Below, one piece after another: positions 23,559 through 33,171 of a stretch of 64,000 nt of DNA. The notes under the pieces are model-generated. The model was not told the DNA's origin. It searched no databases and saw nothing but the letters and a program-made list of their open reading frames with translations. The position numbers and the translations under genes were made by a program. Source of the stretch: Microbacterium thalli (GTDB lineage Bacteria; Actinomycetota; Actinomycetes; Actinomycetales; Microbacteriaceae). Numbering within the stretch: position 1 is the stretch's first letter; each line of letters begins with the position of its first letter. The stretch spans positions 1 through 64,000 of the forward strand of contig NZ_JAQZCH010000001.1 of assembly GCF_028737325.1 (NCBI RefSeq), in the 5' to 3' direction.

Positions 23559-24131
23559 TTACTTCTTGTCGTCCTCGGCGGGAGCCTCAGCGGCGTCCTC
23601 GGCCGCAGCCTCGGCGGCTGCGCCCTCTTCCGGCGACTCGGCGCCGGCGTCGGCGGCCGTGTCGTCGGCGGGAGCCTCGGTGGTCTCCTCGACAGGAGCC
23701 TCCTCGACAGGAGCCTCCTCCGCGGCGGGAGCCGCGGCAGCCGACTTCTTGGCCGACTTCGGCTTCGGGCTCACCGGCTCGAGCACGAGCTCGATGACGG
23801 CCATGGGGGCGTTGTCGCCCTTGCGGTTGCCGATCTTCGTGATGCGGGTGTAGCCACCCTCGCGCTCCGCGACGAGCGGGGCGATCTCGGCGAACAGCTC
23901 GTGCACGACGCTCTTGTCGCCGATGACCGAGGCGACGCGACGGCGCGCGTGCAGGTCGCCGCGCTTCGCGAACGTCACGAGACGCTCGGCGTAGGGACGC
24001 AGGCGCTTGGCCTTGGTCTCGGTCGTGGTGATCGACTTGTGCGTGAACAGGGCCGCGGCGAGGTTCGCGAGAAGCAGGCGCTCGTGGGCGGGGCCGCCTC
24101 CGAGGCGGGGACCCTTCGTGGGCTTAGGCAT
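23559..24131 (-). CDS. rplQ: 50S ribosomal protein L17 with long acidic tail
   Basis: Residues 1-118 are a normal L17: [25 protein letters not shown], the [20 protein letters not shown] stretch and a strand ending [10 protein letters not shown]17 sits near the peptide exit tunnel. About 70 further residues are low-complexity Ala/Glu/Pro repeats ([23 protein letters not shown]) ending in DDKK, well beyond the 118-130 residues of many L17 proteins. It is the last gene of the alpha cluster, 29 bases after rpoA. Confidence 0.97.
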   Translation of the reverse strand: MPKPTKGPRLGGGPAHERLLLANLAAALFTHKSITTTETKAKRLRPYAERLVTFAKRGDLHARRRVASVIGDKSVVHELFAEIAPLVAEREGGYTRITKIGNRKGDNAPMAVIELVLEPVSPKPKSAKKSAAAAPAAEEAPVEEAPVEETTEAPADDTAADAGAESPEEGAAAEAAAEDAAEAPAEDDKK

Positions 24132-24160
24132 GTCTTGTTACTCCAGAAGAAAAAGGGGGC

Positions 24161-25150
24161 TCAGAGGTTCTCGTCGTCGTATCCGCCGTAGAAGTGCGCA
24201 CCGTCGAACCCGGGGACCGAGTCCTTCAGCGACAGGCCGAGCGAGACGAGCTTGTCGCGCACCTCGTCGACCGACTTCTGACCGAAGTTGCGGATGTTCA
24301 TGAGCTGCGTCTCCGAGAGGGCGACGAGCTCGGACACCGTGTTGATGCCCTCGCGCTTGAGGCAGTTGTACGAGCGGACCGACAGATCGAGGTCTTCGAT
24401 CGGCATCGACAGCTCGTTGGTGAGAACCTCGGCGACCGGCGCGGGGCCGATCTCGATGCCCTCGGCCTCGACGTTCAGCTCGCGGGCGAGGCCGAACAGC
24501 TCGGTGAGGGTGCGACCGGCCGACGCGACAGCGTCGCGGGGCGAGATCGACGACTTCGTCTCGACGTCCAGCACCAGCTTGTCGAAGTCGGTGCGCTCAC
24601 CGGCACGGGTCGCCTCGACGCGGTAGCTGACCTTGAGCACGGGCGAGTAAATCGAGTCGATCGGGATCTGACCGGCCTCGGCGTACTCGTTGCGGTTCTG
24701 CGTCGCCGAGACGTAGCCGCGGCCGCGCTCGATGACCAGCTCGAGCTCGAACTTGGCGCTGTCGTTCAGCGTCGCGATGACCAGATCGGGGTTGTGGACC
24801 TCGACACCGGCGGGAGCCGAGATGTCGGCGGCCGTGACCTCACCGGCGCCGGTCTTGCGCAGGTACGCCGTGATGGGCTCGTCGCGCTCCGACGAGACCA
24901 CGAGCTGCTTGATGTTGAGGATGATCTCGGTGACATCCTCCTTCACGCCCGGGATGGTGCTGAACTCGTGCAGCACGCCGTCGAAACGGATGCTGGTCAC
25001 GGCGGCGCCGGGGATCGACGACAGCAGGCTGCGGCGCAGCGCGTTGCCGATCGTGTAGCCGAAGCCGGGCTCGAGCGGCTCGACGACGAACCGGCTGCGG
25101 AATTCGCCGATCTTCTCCTCGGTCAGAGTGGGACGCTGTGCGATGAGCAC
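24161..25150 (-). CDS. rpoA: RNA polymerase alpha subunit
   Basis: The 329-residue protein starts at GTG 25150 with GGA nine bases before. The N-terminal assembly domain (residues 1-230, [19 protein letters not shown]) nucleates beta and beta-prime. The C-terminal domain ([30 protein letters not shown]) contacts UP elements and activators. A hairpin and 122 bases separate it from rpsK, with no rpsD between, so it may have extra regulation. Confidence 0.98.
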   Translation of the reverse strand: MLIAQRPTLTEEKIGEFRSRFVVEPLEPGFGYTIGNALRRSLLSSIPGAAVTSIRFDGVLHEFSTIPGVKEDVTEIILNIKQLVVSSERDEPITAYLRKTGAGEVTAADISAPAGVEVHNPDLVIATLNDSAKFELELVIERGRGYVSATQNRNEYAEAGQIPIDSIYSPVLKVSYRVEATRAGERTDFDKLVLDVETKSSISPRDAVASAGRTLTELFGLARELNVEAEGIEIGPAPVAEVLTNELSMPIEDLDLSVRSYNCLKREGINTVSELVALSETQLMNIRNFGQKSVDEVRDKLVSLGLSLKDSVPGFDGAHFYGGYDDENL

Positions 25151-25233
25151 TATGTGTTCCTTTCGATCACGTGACCGCTATATGACACGTGCAATTCAGT
25201 GAGGTGTTGAGTTTTCAAGGAAACGACGGAAGT

Positions 25234-25260
25234 CCGGATGCCGCGTGGTGCGGCATCCGG
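25234..25260 (-). terminator. Hairpin between rpsK and rpoA (attenuator-like)
   Basis: CCGGATGCCGC pairs with GCGGCATCCGG over a five-base loop, 12 bases past the rpsK stop. No T tract follows directly, so it may be a weak terminator, a pause site or an RNA-processing/stability element. Confidence 0.65.
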
Positions 25261-25272
25261 ATCCGTGTCGGC

Positions 25273-25671
25273 TCAGACGCGGCGGCGCTTGGGGGGACGG
25301 CAGCCGTTGTGCGCCTGCGGGGTGACGTCCTGGATGGACCCCACCTCGAGGCCGGCGGCCGTCAGCGAGCGGATCGCGGTCTCACGGCCCGAACCCGGGC
25401 CCTTGACGAAGACGTCGACCTTCTTGACGCCGTGCTCCTGCGCCTGACGCGCAGCGGACTCGGCGGCCATACCGGCGGCGTAGGGGGTCGACTTGCGCGA
25501 GCCCTTGAAGCCGACGCCACCCGAGGAGGCCCAGCTGATGACGGCGCCCGACGGGTCGGTGATCGAGACGATCGTGTTGTTGAACGTCGACTTGATGTGG
25601 GCGTGGCCCAGCGCGATGTTCTTCTTCTCCTTGCGGCGCGGCTTGCGCGCTGCGGACTTGGCCTGTGCCAT
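25273..25671 (-). CDS. rpsK: 30S ribosomal protein S11
   Basis: The 132-residue protein ends with [11 protein letters not shown] and contains [20 protein letters not shown] and [17 protein letters not shown], all universal S11 landmarks. It sits on the platform and contacts the Shine-Dalgarno duplex. It follows rpsM by 34 bases. In many actinobacteria rpsD follows; it does not here. Confidence 0.98.
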   Translation of the reverse strand: MAQAKSAARKPRRKEKKNIALGHAHIKSTFNNTIVSITDPSGAVISWASSGGVGFKGSRKSTPYAAGMAAESAARQAQEHGVKKVDVFVKGPGSGRETAIRSLTAAGLEVGSIQDVTPQAHNGCRPPKRRRV

Positions 25672-25705
25672 GTGCGTGTTCTCCTAAACCTGTGGGGGCC
25701 GCGCC

Positions 25706-26080
25706 TTAGCGCGCCTTCTTCTTGCCGGCGACGGTGCGCTTGGGACCCTTGCGCGTACGCGCGTTGGTCTTGGTGCGCTGACCGCGCACGGGCAGGCCAC
25801 GGCGGTGGCGCAGACCCTCGTAGGAACCGATCTCGACCTTGCGGCGGATGTCGGCGGCGACCTCGCGGCGCAGGTCACCCTCCACCTTGTAGTTGCCCTC
25901 GATGTAGTCGCGGAGCGCGACGAGCTGGTCGTCGCTGAGGTCCTTGACGCGGATGTTCTCGTCGATCTCCGTCGCAGCGAGGATCTCGTTCGAGCGGGTA
26001 CGGCCCACGCCGAAGATGTACGTGAGGGCGATCACCACGCGCTTGTCGCGCGGGATGTCAACGCCGGCAAGACGTGCCAT
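25706..26080 (-). CDS. rpsM: 30S ribosomal protein S13
   Basis: The 124-residue protein begins [21 protein letters not shown] and has the central [15 protein letters not shown] and the [13 protein letters not shown] motif, followed by a Lys/Arg tail that reaches the P site. It lies in the subunit head and touches L5. A 152-base gap to rpmJ upstream contains a hairpin. Confidence 0.98.
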   Translation of the reverse strand: MARLAGVDIPRDKRVVIALTYIFGVGRTRSNEILAATEIDENIRVKDLSDDQLVALRDYIEGNYKVEGDLRREVAADIRRKVEIGSYEGLRHRRGLPVRGQRTKTNARTRKGPKRTVAGKKKAR

Positions 26081-26205
26081 GCGGTTCTCCTAGGAGTAAT
26101 CGAAGGTGTGGAGCAGGATCGGTGCTCGGGCCTTCGTCCCGAGGTGTCCCCCGCCGGCGCGCCGGTGGGTTCTGATCTGCCTGAAGTGTGTTGAGTTGTG
26201 GATGC

Positions 26206-26231
26206 CGGATGCCGCGCGGACGCGGCATCCG
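26206..26231 (-). terminator. Hairpin after rpmJ (attenuator-like)
   Basis: CGGATGCCGCG pairs perfectly with CGCGGCATCCG over a CGGA loop, starting two bases past the rpmJ stop codon. A T tract is lacking. It uses the same GGATGCC word as the hairpin after rpsK. Confidence 0.65.
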
Positions 26232-26232
26232 A

Positions 26233-26349
26233 TCAGCCCTGGCGCTGCTTGTGACGCGGGTTCGACTTGCAGATGACCATGACGCGACCGTGGCGACGGA
26301 TGACCTTGCAGTGGTCGCAGATGGGCTTGACGGAGGGGTTGACCTTCAT
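26233..26349 (-). CDS. rpmJ: 50S ribosomal protein L36
   Basis: The 38-residue product reads [20 protein letters not shown] at its start and ends PRHKQRQG. It keeps the zinc ligands C11, C14, C27 and a His near 33, the C+ zinc-binding form. It lies between infA and rpsM, the standard place. L36 is a small stabilising protein of the 50S near the peptidyl-transferase region. Confidence 0.96.
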   Translation of the reverse strand: MKVNPSVKPICDHCKVIRRHGRVMVICKSNPRHKQRQG

Positions 26350-26414
26350 GATGTTCCTGATTCGCTGTCTTCGCCGACGAGCCGGAGGCTCGGGGCGTTA
26401 CTTCTCGACCGGTC

Positions 26415-26636
26415 TCAGCGGTAGCGGTAGACGATGCGCCCGCGGGTGAGGTCGTAGGGGCTGAGCTCCACGACGACGCGGTCTTCGGGGATGATGCGGA
26501 TGTAGTTCTGTCGCATCTTCCCGGAGATCGTGGCGAGGACCTTGTGTCCGTTGCTCAGCTCGACGCGGAACATCGCGTTCGGCAGAGCCTCGGAGATCAC
26601 GCCCTCGATCTCGATGACACCGTCTTTCTTGGCCAT
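26415..26636 (-). CDS. infA: Translation initiation factor IF-1
   Basis: The ATG at 26636 gives the standard 73-residue IF-1, starting [20 protein letters not shown] and including the OB-fold strands [29 protein letters not shown] and [10 protein letters not shown]. It binds the 30S A site during initiation. The leader carries an inverted repeat (26655-26672). In many relatives infA follows map directly; here a DsbA-like gene intervenes. Confidence 0.98.
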   Translation of the reverse strand: MAKKDGVIEIEGVISEALPNAMFRVELSNGHKVLATISGKMRQNYIRIIPEDRVVVELSPYDLTRGRIVYRYR

Positions 26637-26654
26637 ACGCTCGCTTACAGTTGT

Positions 26655-26672
26655 GCAGACCGGTCGGTCTGC
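26655..26672. promoter_or_regulatory. Inverted repeat in the infA leader
   Basis: GCAGACC and GGTCTGC are separated by four bases and lie 18 bases before the infA start codon. It could be an RNA hairpin close to the ribosome site or a protein-binding site; neither can be settled by reading. Confidence 0.4.
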
Positions 26673-26795
26673 GTTGGATGGGATTTTCGGTGACACGCCA
26701 ATGACGGCGCAACGCACCAAAGAGCAAGCATACGCGCTACCGCACGCCCCGGCAACTCACGGGATCTCCCCCGGCGCGTCGCCTCTCTCGGGCGC

Positions 26796-27482
26796 TCAGT
26801 CGAAGAGCGTCGCGAACGAGCCCTGCGCGGGGATCGTGCTGTTCGAGATGACCTCGCCGTTGACCGCGAGGGTCGGCGTGCCGATGCCGCTCGACCCGGG
26901 CTGAACGGGGGTCTCCTGGGTCATCGCAGCGACGTACGACGCGTACGTGCGGTCCGCGACGCAGGAGTCGATGCCGGTGACGCCGGCCTCCGAGGCGATC
27001 TGCAGGATCTGCTCATCGGTCAGGCCCGGCGACTGTTCGGCGGGCTGCTGCTCGAACATGGCCTGCATGAACGGCACGGCGGCGTCGGGGTCGGCCTCGG
27101 CGACGCAGTACATCGCGTTCGCTGAACGAGTCGAGAACTCGGTGCCCTGCGAGAAGCGGTCGAGGATCGAGACGGGGTGGATCTTGAGCGTGAGCGTGCC
27201 CTCCTCGACCATGTCGAGGATCTCGGGGCCGTAGGTCGTCTCGAACTGGCCGCAGATCGGGCACATGAAGTCGACGTAGGTGTCGAGCGTCTGCGGACCA
27301 TCACCGACGACGATCGCGCCCGTCTCCTGCTCGATGCCCGAGCCGGTCGGCGGGGTGCCGGGGTCGGTCGCGCTGTTGTTCATCCAGACGACCAGACCGA
27401 TGATCAGTGCCACGACGACCACCACGGCCGTCGACACCCAGATCGCGAACCAGTTGGTCTTGCCCGTCGCAGCAGTAGCCAT
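26796..27482 (-). CDS. Membrane-anchored DsbA-like thioredoxin-fold protein
   Basis: The 228-residue protein has a cytoplasmic head, one membrane helix (IWVSTAVVVVVALIIGLVVW, residues 13-34) and an extracellular DsbA-type domain. The active site is CPIC near residue 74 (YVDFMCPICGQFE), and the cis-Pro loop is GIGTPTLAVNG near the C terminus. It should form or exchange disulfides in exported proteins. It sits between map and infA, an insertion into the conserved ribosomal order. A second Cys pair (CVAEAD, DSCVAD) lies in the helical insert. Confidence 0.87.
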   Translation of the reverse strand: MATAATGKTNWFAIWVSTAVVVVVALIIGLVVWMNNSATDPGTPPTGSGIEQETGAIVVGDGPQTLDTYVDFMCPICGQFETTYGPEILDMVEEGTLTLKIHPVSILDRFSQGTEFSTRSANAMYCVAEADPDAAVPFMQAMFEQQPAEQSPGLTDEQILQIASEAGVTGIDSCVADRTYASYVAAMTQETPVQPGSSGIGTPTLAVNGEVISNSTIPAQGSFATLFD

Positions 27483-27493
27483 CGCTTCTCTCC

Positions 27494-28327
27494 TCAGCCG
27501 ATCTCCGTCGGCACGATTCCATACGGAGCGAGCCCCGCGGCGCCACCATCGGGGGCCGTGAGAACCCAGATGCCTCCATCATGCACGGCGACGCTATGTT
27601 CCCAATGAGAGCCGTCCGTGCCGTCCACGGTTGAGACCGTCCAGTCGTCGTCCTCGACGAACGTCGCCTCCGACCCCGCCACGACCATCGGCTCGATGGC
27701 CAGCACGAGCCCGGGCTTGACCTCGGGGCCGAGGTCGGCCACGCGGTAATTGAACACCGACGGCGCCTCGTGCATCTTGCGGCCGATGCCGTGACCGACG
27801 TAGTCGCGCAGAATGCCGTAGTCCTCGCCCGACGCCTCGATCGACGTCTGAATCGCATCCCCGATCTCGGCTATGTGACGCGCATTCGCGAGCGCCGCGA
27901 TCCCCGCCCACAGCGACTGCTCGGTGACCTCCGACAGGCGCTCGCGTGCGGCGACGACGTCGGGGCGCGACGGGTCCGGGAGCACGATCGTGAAGGCCGA
28001 GTCGCCGTTCCAGCCGCGGTACTGCGCGCCGGCGTCGATCGACAGGATGTCGCCCGGCTCGAGCGGACGGTCGTTCGGGATGCCGTGAACCACCTGCTCG
28101 TTGACCGAGGCGCACACCGTGTGGCGGTACCCCCGGACGAGCTGGAAGTTCGACTCCGCTCCGCGCGAGCGGATGACCTCGGCGGCGACGGCGTCCAGCT
28201 CGAGCGTGGTCACTCCGGGGGCCACGCGCTCGCGCACCGCCTGCAGCGCAGCCGCCGTGATCAGGCCCGGCTCGACCATCGCCCGCAGCTGCGCGGGCGA
28301 TTTGTAGATGGAGCGGCGGCCGATCAC
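27494..28327 (-). CDS. map: Methionine aminopeptidase, type I
   Basis: A GTG at 28327 overlaps the adk stop by four bases. The 277-residue enzyme has the pita-bread fold ligands: SIDAGAQYRGWNGD (two Asp), GHGIGRKMHE (His), IEPMVV (Glu) and WEHSVAV (Glu), which bind two metal ions. It removes the initiator Met from nascent proteins. It is the last gene of the secY-adk-map unit, with the DsbA-like gene 11 bases further on. Confidence 0.97.
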   Translation of the reverse strand: MIGRRSIYKSPAQLRAMVEPGLITAAALQAVRERVAPGVTTLELDAVAAEVIRSRGAESNFQLVRGYRHTVCASVNEQVVHGIPNDRPLEPGDILSIDAGAQYRGWNGDSAFTIVLPDPSRPDVVAARERLSEVTEQSLWAGIAALANARHIAEIGDAIQTSIEASGEDYGILRDYVGHGIGRKMHEAPSVFNYRVADLGPEVKPGLVLAIEPMVVAGSEATFVEDDDWTVSTVDGTDGSHWEHSVAVHDGGIWVLTAPDGGAAGLAPYGIVPTEIG

Positions 28328-28911
28328 GCGGTGATGCCGCGAGCGGCCAGCGCCGCCGTGATGCGCTCGGTGATCTCGTCGAGCGAGCCCACGCCGTCGA
28401 TCTGGTCGACGATGCCGCGCTGGCGGAAGACGTCGAGGATCGGCGCCGTCTCGCGCTCGTAGATCGCGAGACGCTTCGCGATGGACTCCTCGTTGTCGTC
28501 CGCGCGCCCCTGCTCGGCGGCGCGCTTGGACAGCCGCGCGATCGACTCGTCGCGCGGGACCACGAGCTCGATGACGCCCGTGAGCTCCTCGCCGCGCGCC
28601 TGCAGGAACGCGTCGAGGTCGCCCACCTGCGCGAGGTTGCGCGGGTACCCGTCGAGGAGGAATCCGCCGGCGGCATCCGCCTGCTCGAGTCGGTCGCGCA
28701 CGATCGCGCTGGTCAGCTCATCGGGGACGAGGTCTCCCCCGGCGATGATGGCCTGCACCTGCTGGCCGAGCTCGGTTCCCTCCGCCACGTTGGCGCGGAA
28801 CACGTCGCCGGTCGAGACCGCCGGAATGCCCAGCGCTTCGGCGATGCGGACGCCCTGCGTGCCCTTACCGGACCCCTGGGGGCCGACGATCAACAGACGT
28901 GCAGCCGTCAT
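28324..28911 (-). CDS. adk: Adenylate kinase
   Basis: The 195-residue enzyme starts at ATG 28911, overlapping the secY stop. It has the P-loop GPQGSGKGTQ, the AMP-binding STGDVFRANV and FLLDGYPRNLAQ. The LID is the short form (AEQGRADDNEESIAKRL), with no zinc Cys set, which explains the size below the 215 residues of long-form enzymes. It interconverts AMP, ADP and ATP. It is translationally coupled to both neighbours. Confidence 0.97.
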   Translation of the reverse strand: MTAARLLIVGPQGSGKGTQGVRIAEALGIPAVSTGDVFRANVAEGTELGQQVQAIIAGGDLVPDELTSAIVRDRLEQADAAGGFLLDGYPRNLAQVGDLDAFLQARGEELTGVIELVVPRDESIARLSKRAAEQGRADDNEESIAKRLAIYERETAPILDVFRQRGIVDQIDGVGSLDEITERITAALAARGITA

Positions 28912-30233
28912 CGCAGCAGCCCTTCGTAGTGGCGCTGCTGGAGCTGCGCATCGATCTGCTTCACGGTCTCGAGGCCGACACCCACGATGATGAGGATCGA
29001 GGCCCCGCCGAACGGGAAGTTCTGGTTGGCGCCCACCGTCGCCAGCGCGATCAGCGGAAGCAGGGCGATCAGACCGAGGTAGATCGACCCGGGCGCGGTG
29101 ATGCGGGTCAGGACGTAGTCGAGGTACTCGGCCGTCGGGCGCCCCGCACGGATGCCGGGGATGAACCCGCCGTACTTCTTCATGTTGTCCGCGACGTCGA
29201 CCGGGTTGAACGTGATCGCGACGTAGAAGTACGTGAAACCGATGATCAGGAAGAAGTACACCGCCATGTAGAACGGGCTGTCGCCGGTGGTGAAGTACTG
29301 CTGGATCCACGCCACCCAGCCGGGAACGTTGCCGTCGGCATCGGGGTTCTGGTTGAACTGCGCGATGAGCGCCGGGATGTAGAGCAGCGACGAGGCGAAG
29401 ATGACGGGCACGACGCCGGCCATGTTCACCTTGATCGGGATGTAGGTGTTGGTGCCGCCGTAGGTGCGGCGACCGACCATGCGCTTGGCGTACTGCACGG
29501 GGATGCGCCGCTGGGACTGCTCGACGAAGACGACGAGCGCGACCACGGCGATGCCGACGGCGAGCACGAGGAGGAAGACCTCGAAGCCGCGGGCGATCGC
29601 GATCGACCACAGCGCGGCGGGGAACGTCGCCGCGATCGAGGTGAAGATGAGGATCGACATGCCGTTGCCGACGCCGCGCTCGGTGACGAGCTCGGCGAAC
29701 CACATGATGAGGCCGGTGCCGGCGGTCATGGTGATGATCATGAGGAGCTGGGCGTACCAGGCCTCGGAGGTCACGAGCTGCTCGCACTCGGGCACGCCGG
29801 CGACGGGGATCAGCTGGCCCGAGCGGGCGACCGTGACGAGGGTCGTGGACTGCAGCAGCGCGAGCGCGATCGTCAGGTAGCGCGTGTACTGCGTGAGCTT
29901 CGCCTGCCCCGACTGGCCCTCCTTGTAGAGGGTCTCGAAGTGCGGGATGACCACGCGCAGCAGCTGCACGATGATCGTCGCGGTGATGTACGGCATGACG
30001 CCGAGCGCGAAGATCGACAGCTGCAGCAGGGCGCCGCCCGAGAACAGGTTCACGAGCGAGAGCAGGCCCTGCGCGGTGCCGCTCTGGTCGAGACAGCTCT
30101 GCACGTTCGGGAAGTTCACGAACGGCGTCGGCACGTGCGCGCCCAGGCGATAGATGGCGATGATCGCCAGGGTGAAGCCGATCTTCCGCCGGAGATCCGG
30201 GGTGCGGAAGACCCGCGCAATGGCGCTGAACAA
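28908..30233 (-). CDS. secY: Protein translocase subunit SecY
   Basis: I place the start at a TTG (30233) because GGGAGGA stands seven bases before it and the protein then begins LFSAIARVFRTPDLRRKIGF, as relatives do. The 441 residues hold ten membrane helices, the conserved FFYVAITFNPVDVADNMKK-like TM8-loop region, and GGTNTYIPIKVNMAGVVPVI. It forms the protein-export channel with SecE and SecG. A hairpin and 132 bases separate it from rplO. Confidence 0.96.
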   Translation of the reverse strand: MFSAIARVFRTPDLRRKIGFTLAIIAIYRLGAHVPTPFVNFPNVQSCLDQSGTAQGLLSLVNLFSGGALLQLSIFALGVMPYITATIIVQLLRVVIPHFETLYKEGQSGQAKLTQYTRYLTIALALLQSTTLVTVARSGQLIPVAGVPECEQLVTSEAWYAQLLMIITMTAGTGLIMWFAELVTERGVGNGMSILIFTSIAATFPAALWSIAIARGFEVFLLVLAVGIAVVALVVFVEQSQRRIPVQYAKRMVGRRTYGGTNTYIPIKVNMAGVVPVIFASSLLYIPALIAQFNQNPDADGNVPGWVAWIQQYFTTGDSPFYMAVYFFLIIGFTYFYVAITFNPVDVADNMKKYGGFIPGIRAGRPTAEYLDYVLTRITAPGSIYLGLIALLPLIALATVGANQNFPFGGASILIIVGVGLETVKQIDAQLQQRHYEGLLR

Positions 30234-30328
30234 GTGGATTCCTCCCAGGGGATGGGCGGCGTCTCGGGACGACACCGTCAACCAGGGTATCCCAGCGCGT
30301 TCACAGACGCGCCCCGGGATACGACGAA

Positions 30329-30360
30329 GCGAGGGCCGGAGTGAACTCCGGCCCTCGCTG
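30329..30360 (-). terminator. Hairpin after rplO
   Basis: AGCGAGGGCCGGAG pairs perfectly with its complement over a four-base loop, five bases past the rplO stop. The T tract is weak (TTCGTCGT), so it may give partial termination and lower secY-adk-map expression relative to ribosomal genes. Confidence 0.8.
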
Positions 30361-30365
30361 GCGCA

Positions 30366-30857
30366 TTACTTGATGGAACCGCCGGCGGCGACGATCTTCT
30401 GCTCGGCAGAGCCCGAGACCTTGTCGACCGACACGTTCAGAGCCACCGAGATGTCGCCGGTGCCGAGCACCTTGACCTTCTCGTTCTTGCGGACGGCACC
30501 CTTGGCGACGAGGTCGCCGATGGTGACGTCGCCGCCCTGGGGGTAGAGCTCCGCGAGCTTGTCCAGGTTCACGACCTGGTACTCGACGCGGAACGGGTTC
30601 TTGAACCCGCGCAGCTTCGGCGTACGCATGTGGAGCGGCATCTGGCCACCCTCGAAGCCGGCCTTGACCTGGTAGCGAGCCTTCTGGCCCTTGGTACCAC
30701 GGCCTGCGGTCTTACCCTTCGAGCCCTCACCGCGACCGACACGGGTCTTCGCGGTGTTGGATCCGGGGACGGGACGCAGGTGGTGAACCTTCAGCACACC
30801 GGGGCGGGTGGCCGAGGTCTCGGCCTTCGCCTTCTTGTCGTCCTTCTTCTCAACCAT
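30366..30857 (-). CDS. rplO: 50S ribosomal protein L15
   Basis: The 163-residue protein has a Lys-rich start ([13 protein letters not shown]) longer than in E. coli, then [36 protein letters not shown], a glycine/arginine-rich rRNA-binding extension, and a globular C-terminal half with [13 protein letters not shown]15 is a late-assembly 50S protein. It overlaps rpmD by one base. Confidence 0.97.
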   Translation of the reverse strand: MVEKKDDKKAKAETSATRPGVLKVHHLRPVPGSNTAKTRVGRGEGSKGKTAGRGTKGQKARYQVKAGFEGGQMPLHMRTPKLRGFKNPFRVEYQVVNLDKLAELYPQGGDVTIGDLVAKGAVRKNEKVKVLGTGDISVALNVSVDKVSGSAEQKIVAAGGSIK

Positions 30858-31042
30858 CAGTCGATCTCCTCAACCTTCACGAGGTGCGCGACGGTCTTGA
30901 CGTAGCCGCGCGTCTGCGCGTCGTCGGGACGGACGACCGAGTCGCCGATCCGCTTGAGACCCAGCGAACGCAGCGTGTCACGCTGGTTCTGCTTCTCGCT
31001 CACCTTGGACTTGACCTGGGTGACCTTCAGTCGAGCGGCCAT
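30857..31042 (-). CDS. rpmD: 50S ribosomal protein L30
   Basis: The ATG at 31042 gives the usual 61 residues: [20 protein letters not shown], then [20 protein letters not shown] and a final [11 protein letters not shown]. It overlaps rpsE and rplO by one base on each side, so translation is coupled through the spc block. Confidence 0.97.
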   Translation of the reverse strand: MAARLKVTQVKSKVSEKQNQRDTLRSLGLKRIGDSVVRPDDAQTRGYVKTVAHLVKVEEID

Positions 31043-31740
31043 CAGGCACCTACCTTCTGTGCAGCGTTCGCCTCGGCCTCGGCACGCACGAGGCGAGCCG
31101 GTGCGACCTGGTCGAAGTCCAGGCCACGGCGTGCGGCGACCGCACGGGGCTCCTCGAGCTGCTTCAGCGCCTCGACGGTCGCGTGCACGATGTTGATCGT
31201 GTTCGACGAGCCGAGCGACTTCGACAGGACGTCGTGGATACCGGCGCACTCGAGCACGGCGCGGACCGGGCCACCGGCGATGACACCGGTACCGGCGGCA
31301 GCCGGACGCAGGAGCACGACACCAGCGGCGGCCTCACCCTGCACGGGGTGCGGGATGGTCGAGCCGGTGCGGGGAACGCGGAAGAAGTTGCGCTTGGCCT
31401 CTTCGACGCCCTTCGAGATGGCGAGGGGGACCTCGCGGGCCTTGCCGTAGCCGACACCCACGAGACCGTTGCCGTCGCCGACGACGACGAGAGCGGTGAA
31501 GCTGAAGCGACGACCACCCTTGACGACCTTCGAGACGCGGTTGATCGTGACGACGCGCTCCAGGAACTGGCTCTTGTCGGCGTCGCGCGAACCGCGGTCG
31601 CGGTTGTTGGAACGCTCACGGCTGCCGCGACGGGGCTCGCGGGCCTCGCGCTCGACGGGAGCGGTGGCCGCAGCCTGCTCGGTCGTAGCCTGTTCGGTCA
31701 CAGGGTTCTCTCCGTTGTTGTTGGTCACTGCATCGCTCAC
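31042..31740 (-). CDS. rpsE: 30S ribosomal protein S5 with N-terminal extension
   Basis: The 232-residue protein has about 55 extra N-terminal residues, first Ala/Thr/Glu-rich and then [20 protein letters not shown], before the S5 double-stranded RNA-binding core ([34 protein letters not shown]) and the second domain with [13 protein letters not shown]5 acts in decoding fidelity. Gene order rplF-rplR-rpsE-rpmD is standard. Confidence 0.97.
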   Translation of the reverse strand: MSDAVTNNNGENPVTEQATTEQAAATAPVEREAREPRRGSRERSNNRDRGSRDADKSQFLERVVTINRVSKVVKGGRRFSFTALVVVGDGNGLVGVGYGKAREVPLAISKGVEEAKRNFFRVPRTGSTIPHPVQGEAAAGVVLLRPAAAGTGVIAGGPVRAVLECAGIHDVLSKSLGSSNTINIVHATVEALKQLEEPRAVAARRGLDFDQVAPARLVRAEAEANAAQKVGA

Positions 31741-32096
31741 AGGTTCAGACCTCCCTCGCGAGCGCCGTCGGCGATCGCTGCGACACGGCCCGCGTAGCGG
31801 TTGCCACCGCGGTCGAACACGACGTCGGCGACGCCGGCGGCCTTGGCGCGCTCGGCGACGAGCTCGCCGACCTTGCGAGCCTTGGCGGTCTTGTCACCGT
31901 CGAACGTGCGCAGGTCGGCCTCGAGGGTCGACGCCGAAGCGACCGTGTGGCCCTTGGCGTCGTCGACGAGCTGCACGAAGACGTGGCGGGCCGAGCGGGT
32001 CACGACCAGGCGAGGCCGCGACTCGGTGCCCACGATCTTCTTGCGAAGGCGGGCGTGGCGACGCGCACGCGCGTCGGACTTGCTCTTCAGAGCCAT
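31737..32096 (-). CDS. rplR: 50S ribosomal protein L18
   Basis: The 119-residue protein starts [20 protein letters not shown] and contains [20 protein letters not shown] and a [21 protein letters not shown] ending, the standard 5S-rRNA-binding L18 sequence. It overlaps rpsE by four bases and follows rplF by two. Confidence 0.97.
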   Translation of the reverse strand: MALKSKSDARARRHARLRKKIVGTESRPRLVVTRSARHVFVQLVDDAKGHTVASASTLEADLRTFDGDKTAKARKVGELVAERAKAAGVADVVFDRGGNRYAGRVAAIADGAREGGLNL

Positions 32097-32098
32097 GC

Positions 32099-32635
32099 TT
32101 ACTTACCAGCCTTTCCGGCCTTGCGGCGGACGACCTCGCCCGCGTATCGCACACCCTTGCCCTTGTAGGGCTCAGGCTTGCGGATCTTGCGGATGTTGGC
32201 CGCGGTCTCGCCGACCGCCTGCTTGTCGATGCCACTGACCGTGAGCTTGTTGTTGCCCTCGACGGTCAGGGTGATGCCGGCGGGCGCGTCGACGGTCACG
32301 GGGTGCGAGAAGCCGAGAGCGAACTCGACGGACGAGCCCTTCTGAGCGACGCGGTAACCGGTGCCGACGACCTCGAGGCCCTTGGAGTAGCCCTGGGTCA
32401 CGCCGATGATGTTGTTGCTGATCAGGGTGCGGGTCAGGCCGTGCAGGGCACGCGACTCGCGCTCGTCGTCCGGACGGGTGACGAGAACCTGGTTCTCCTC
32501 GACCTTGGCCTCGATGGGCTTGGCGACGGTCAGTCGCAGCTCGCCCTTGGGGCCGGAGACGACGACGTCCTGGCCGGAGACCTCGACGGTCACACCGGCA
32601 GGGATGTCAATGGGAAGACGTCCAATACGCGACAT
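32099..32635 (-). CDS. rplF: 50S ribosomal protein L6
   Basis: The ATG at 32635 ([15 protein letters not shown]) gives the usual 178 residues in two similar domains; upstream frame extension is rejected because it overlaps rps[16 protein letters not shown] and the C-terminal [13 protein letters not shown] are diagnostic. L6 lies at the base of the L7/L12 stalk near the factor-binding site. Confidence 0.97.
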   Translation of the reverse strand: MSRIGRLPIDIPAGVTVEVSGQDVVVSGPKGELRLTVAKPIEAKVEENQVLVTRPDDERESRALHGLTRTLISNNIIGVTQGYSKGLEVVGTGYRVAQKGSSVEFALGFSHPVTVDAPAGITLTVEGNNKLTVSGIDKQAVGETAANIRKIRKPEPYKGKGVRYAGEVVRRKAGKAGK

Positions 32636-32639
32636 CAGA

Positions 32640-33038
32640 TCACCACACGTAGGCGAGGACTTCCCCGCCGACGCCCTTCGACTCGGCCTGGCGGTCCGTG
32701 AGGAGGCCAGAGGAGGTGGACAGGATCGCGACGCCCAGGCCACCGAGGACCGTGGGCAGCTCGGTCGACTTCGCGTACACGCGGAGACCGGGCTTGGAGA
32801 CGCGCTTGATGCCGGCGATCGACCGCTCGCGGTTCGGGCCGTACTTCAGGGTCATGGTGAGGGTCTGGCCGACGCGGGCGTCGGTGACCTCCCAGCCGGA
32901 GATGTAGCCCTCCTGCTGGAGGATCTCGGCGAGATGGGTCTTGAGCTTGGAGCTCGGCATCGACACGGAGTCGTGGTGCGCCGAGTTCGCGTTGCGCAGA
33001 CGGGTCAGCATGTCTGCGACCGGGTCTGTCATCGTCAT
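32640..33038 (-). CDS. rpsH: 30S ribosomal protein S8
   Basis: The 132-residue protein starts [20 protein letters not shown] and ends in [15 protein letters not shown] and GGEVLAYVW, the conserved S8 C terminus. S8 binds helix 21 of 16S rRNA and in E. coli represses the spc operon. The gene that normally precedes it, rpsN, is absent from the 133-base gap upstream. Confidence 0.97.
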   Translation of the reverse strand: MTMTDPVADMLTRLRNANSAHHDSVSMPSSKLKTHLAEILQQEGYISGWEVTDARVGQTLTMTLKYGPNRERSIAGIKRVSKPGLRVYAKSTELPTVLGGLGVAILSTSSGLLTDRQAESKGVGGEVLAYVW

Positions 33039-33121
33039 AGGTTTTATCCTTCGATCATGAGGTTTCGGAAGCCGTTACACGACAGCCGACCTTCGATGAA
33101 TGTCCATATTCAGTTGTGCAG

Positions 33122-33157
33122 TCGTTCGGCCCCGGAGCACGCCCCGAGGCCGAACGA
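33122..33157 (-). terminator. Hairpin in the rplE-rpsH gap
   Basis: TCGTTCGGCC pairs with GGCCGAACGA over a 16-base loop, starting 15 bases after the rplE stop. There is no T tract. It may be an attenuator, a processing site, or a regulatory RNA fold such as the S8 target found in this part of the spc operon in E. coli; the last is speculative. Confidence 0.5.
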
Positions 33158-33171
33158 TCGATTGTACCGGA

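Noticed and set aside
33039..33171. Possible rpsN hidden between rplE and rpsH
   Set aside because: No S14 sequence or CXXC zinc motif in any frame; only a hairpin is present.
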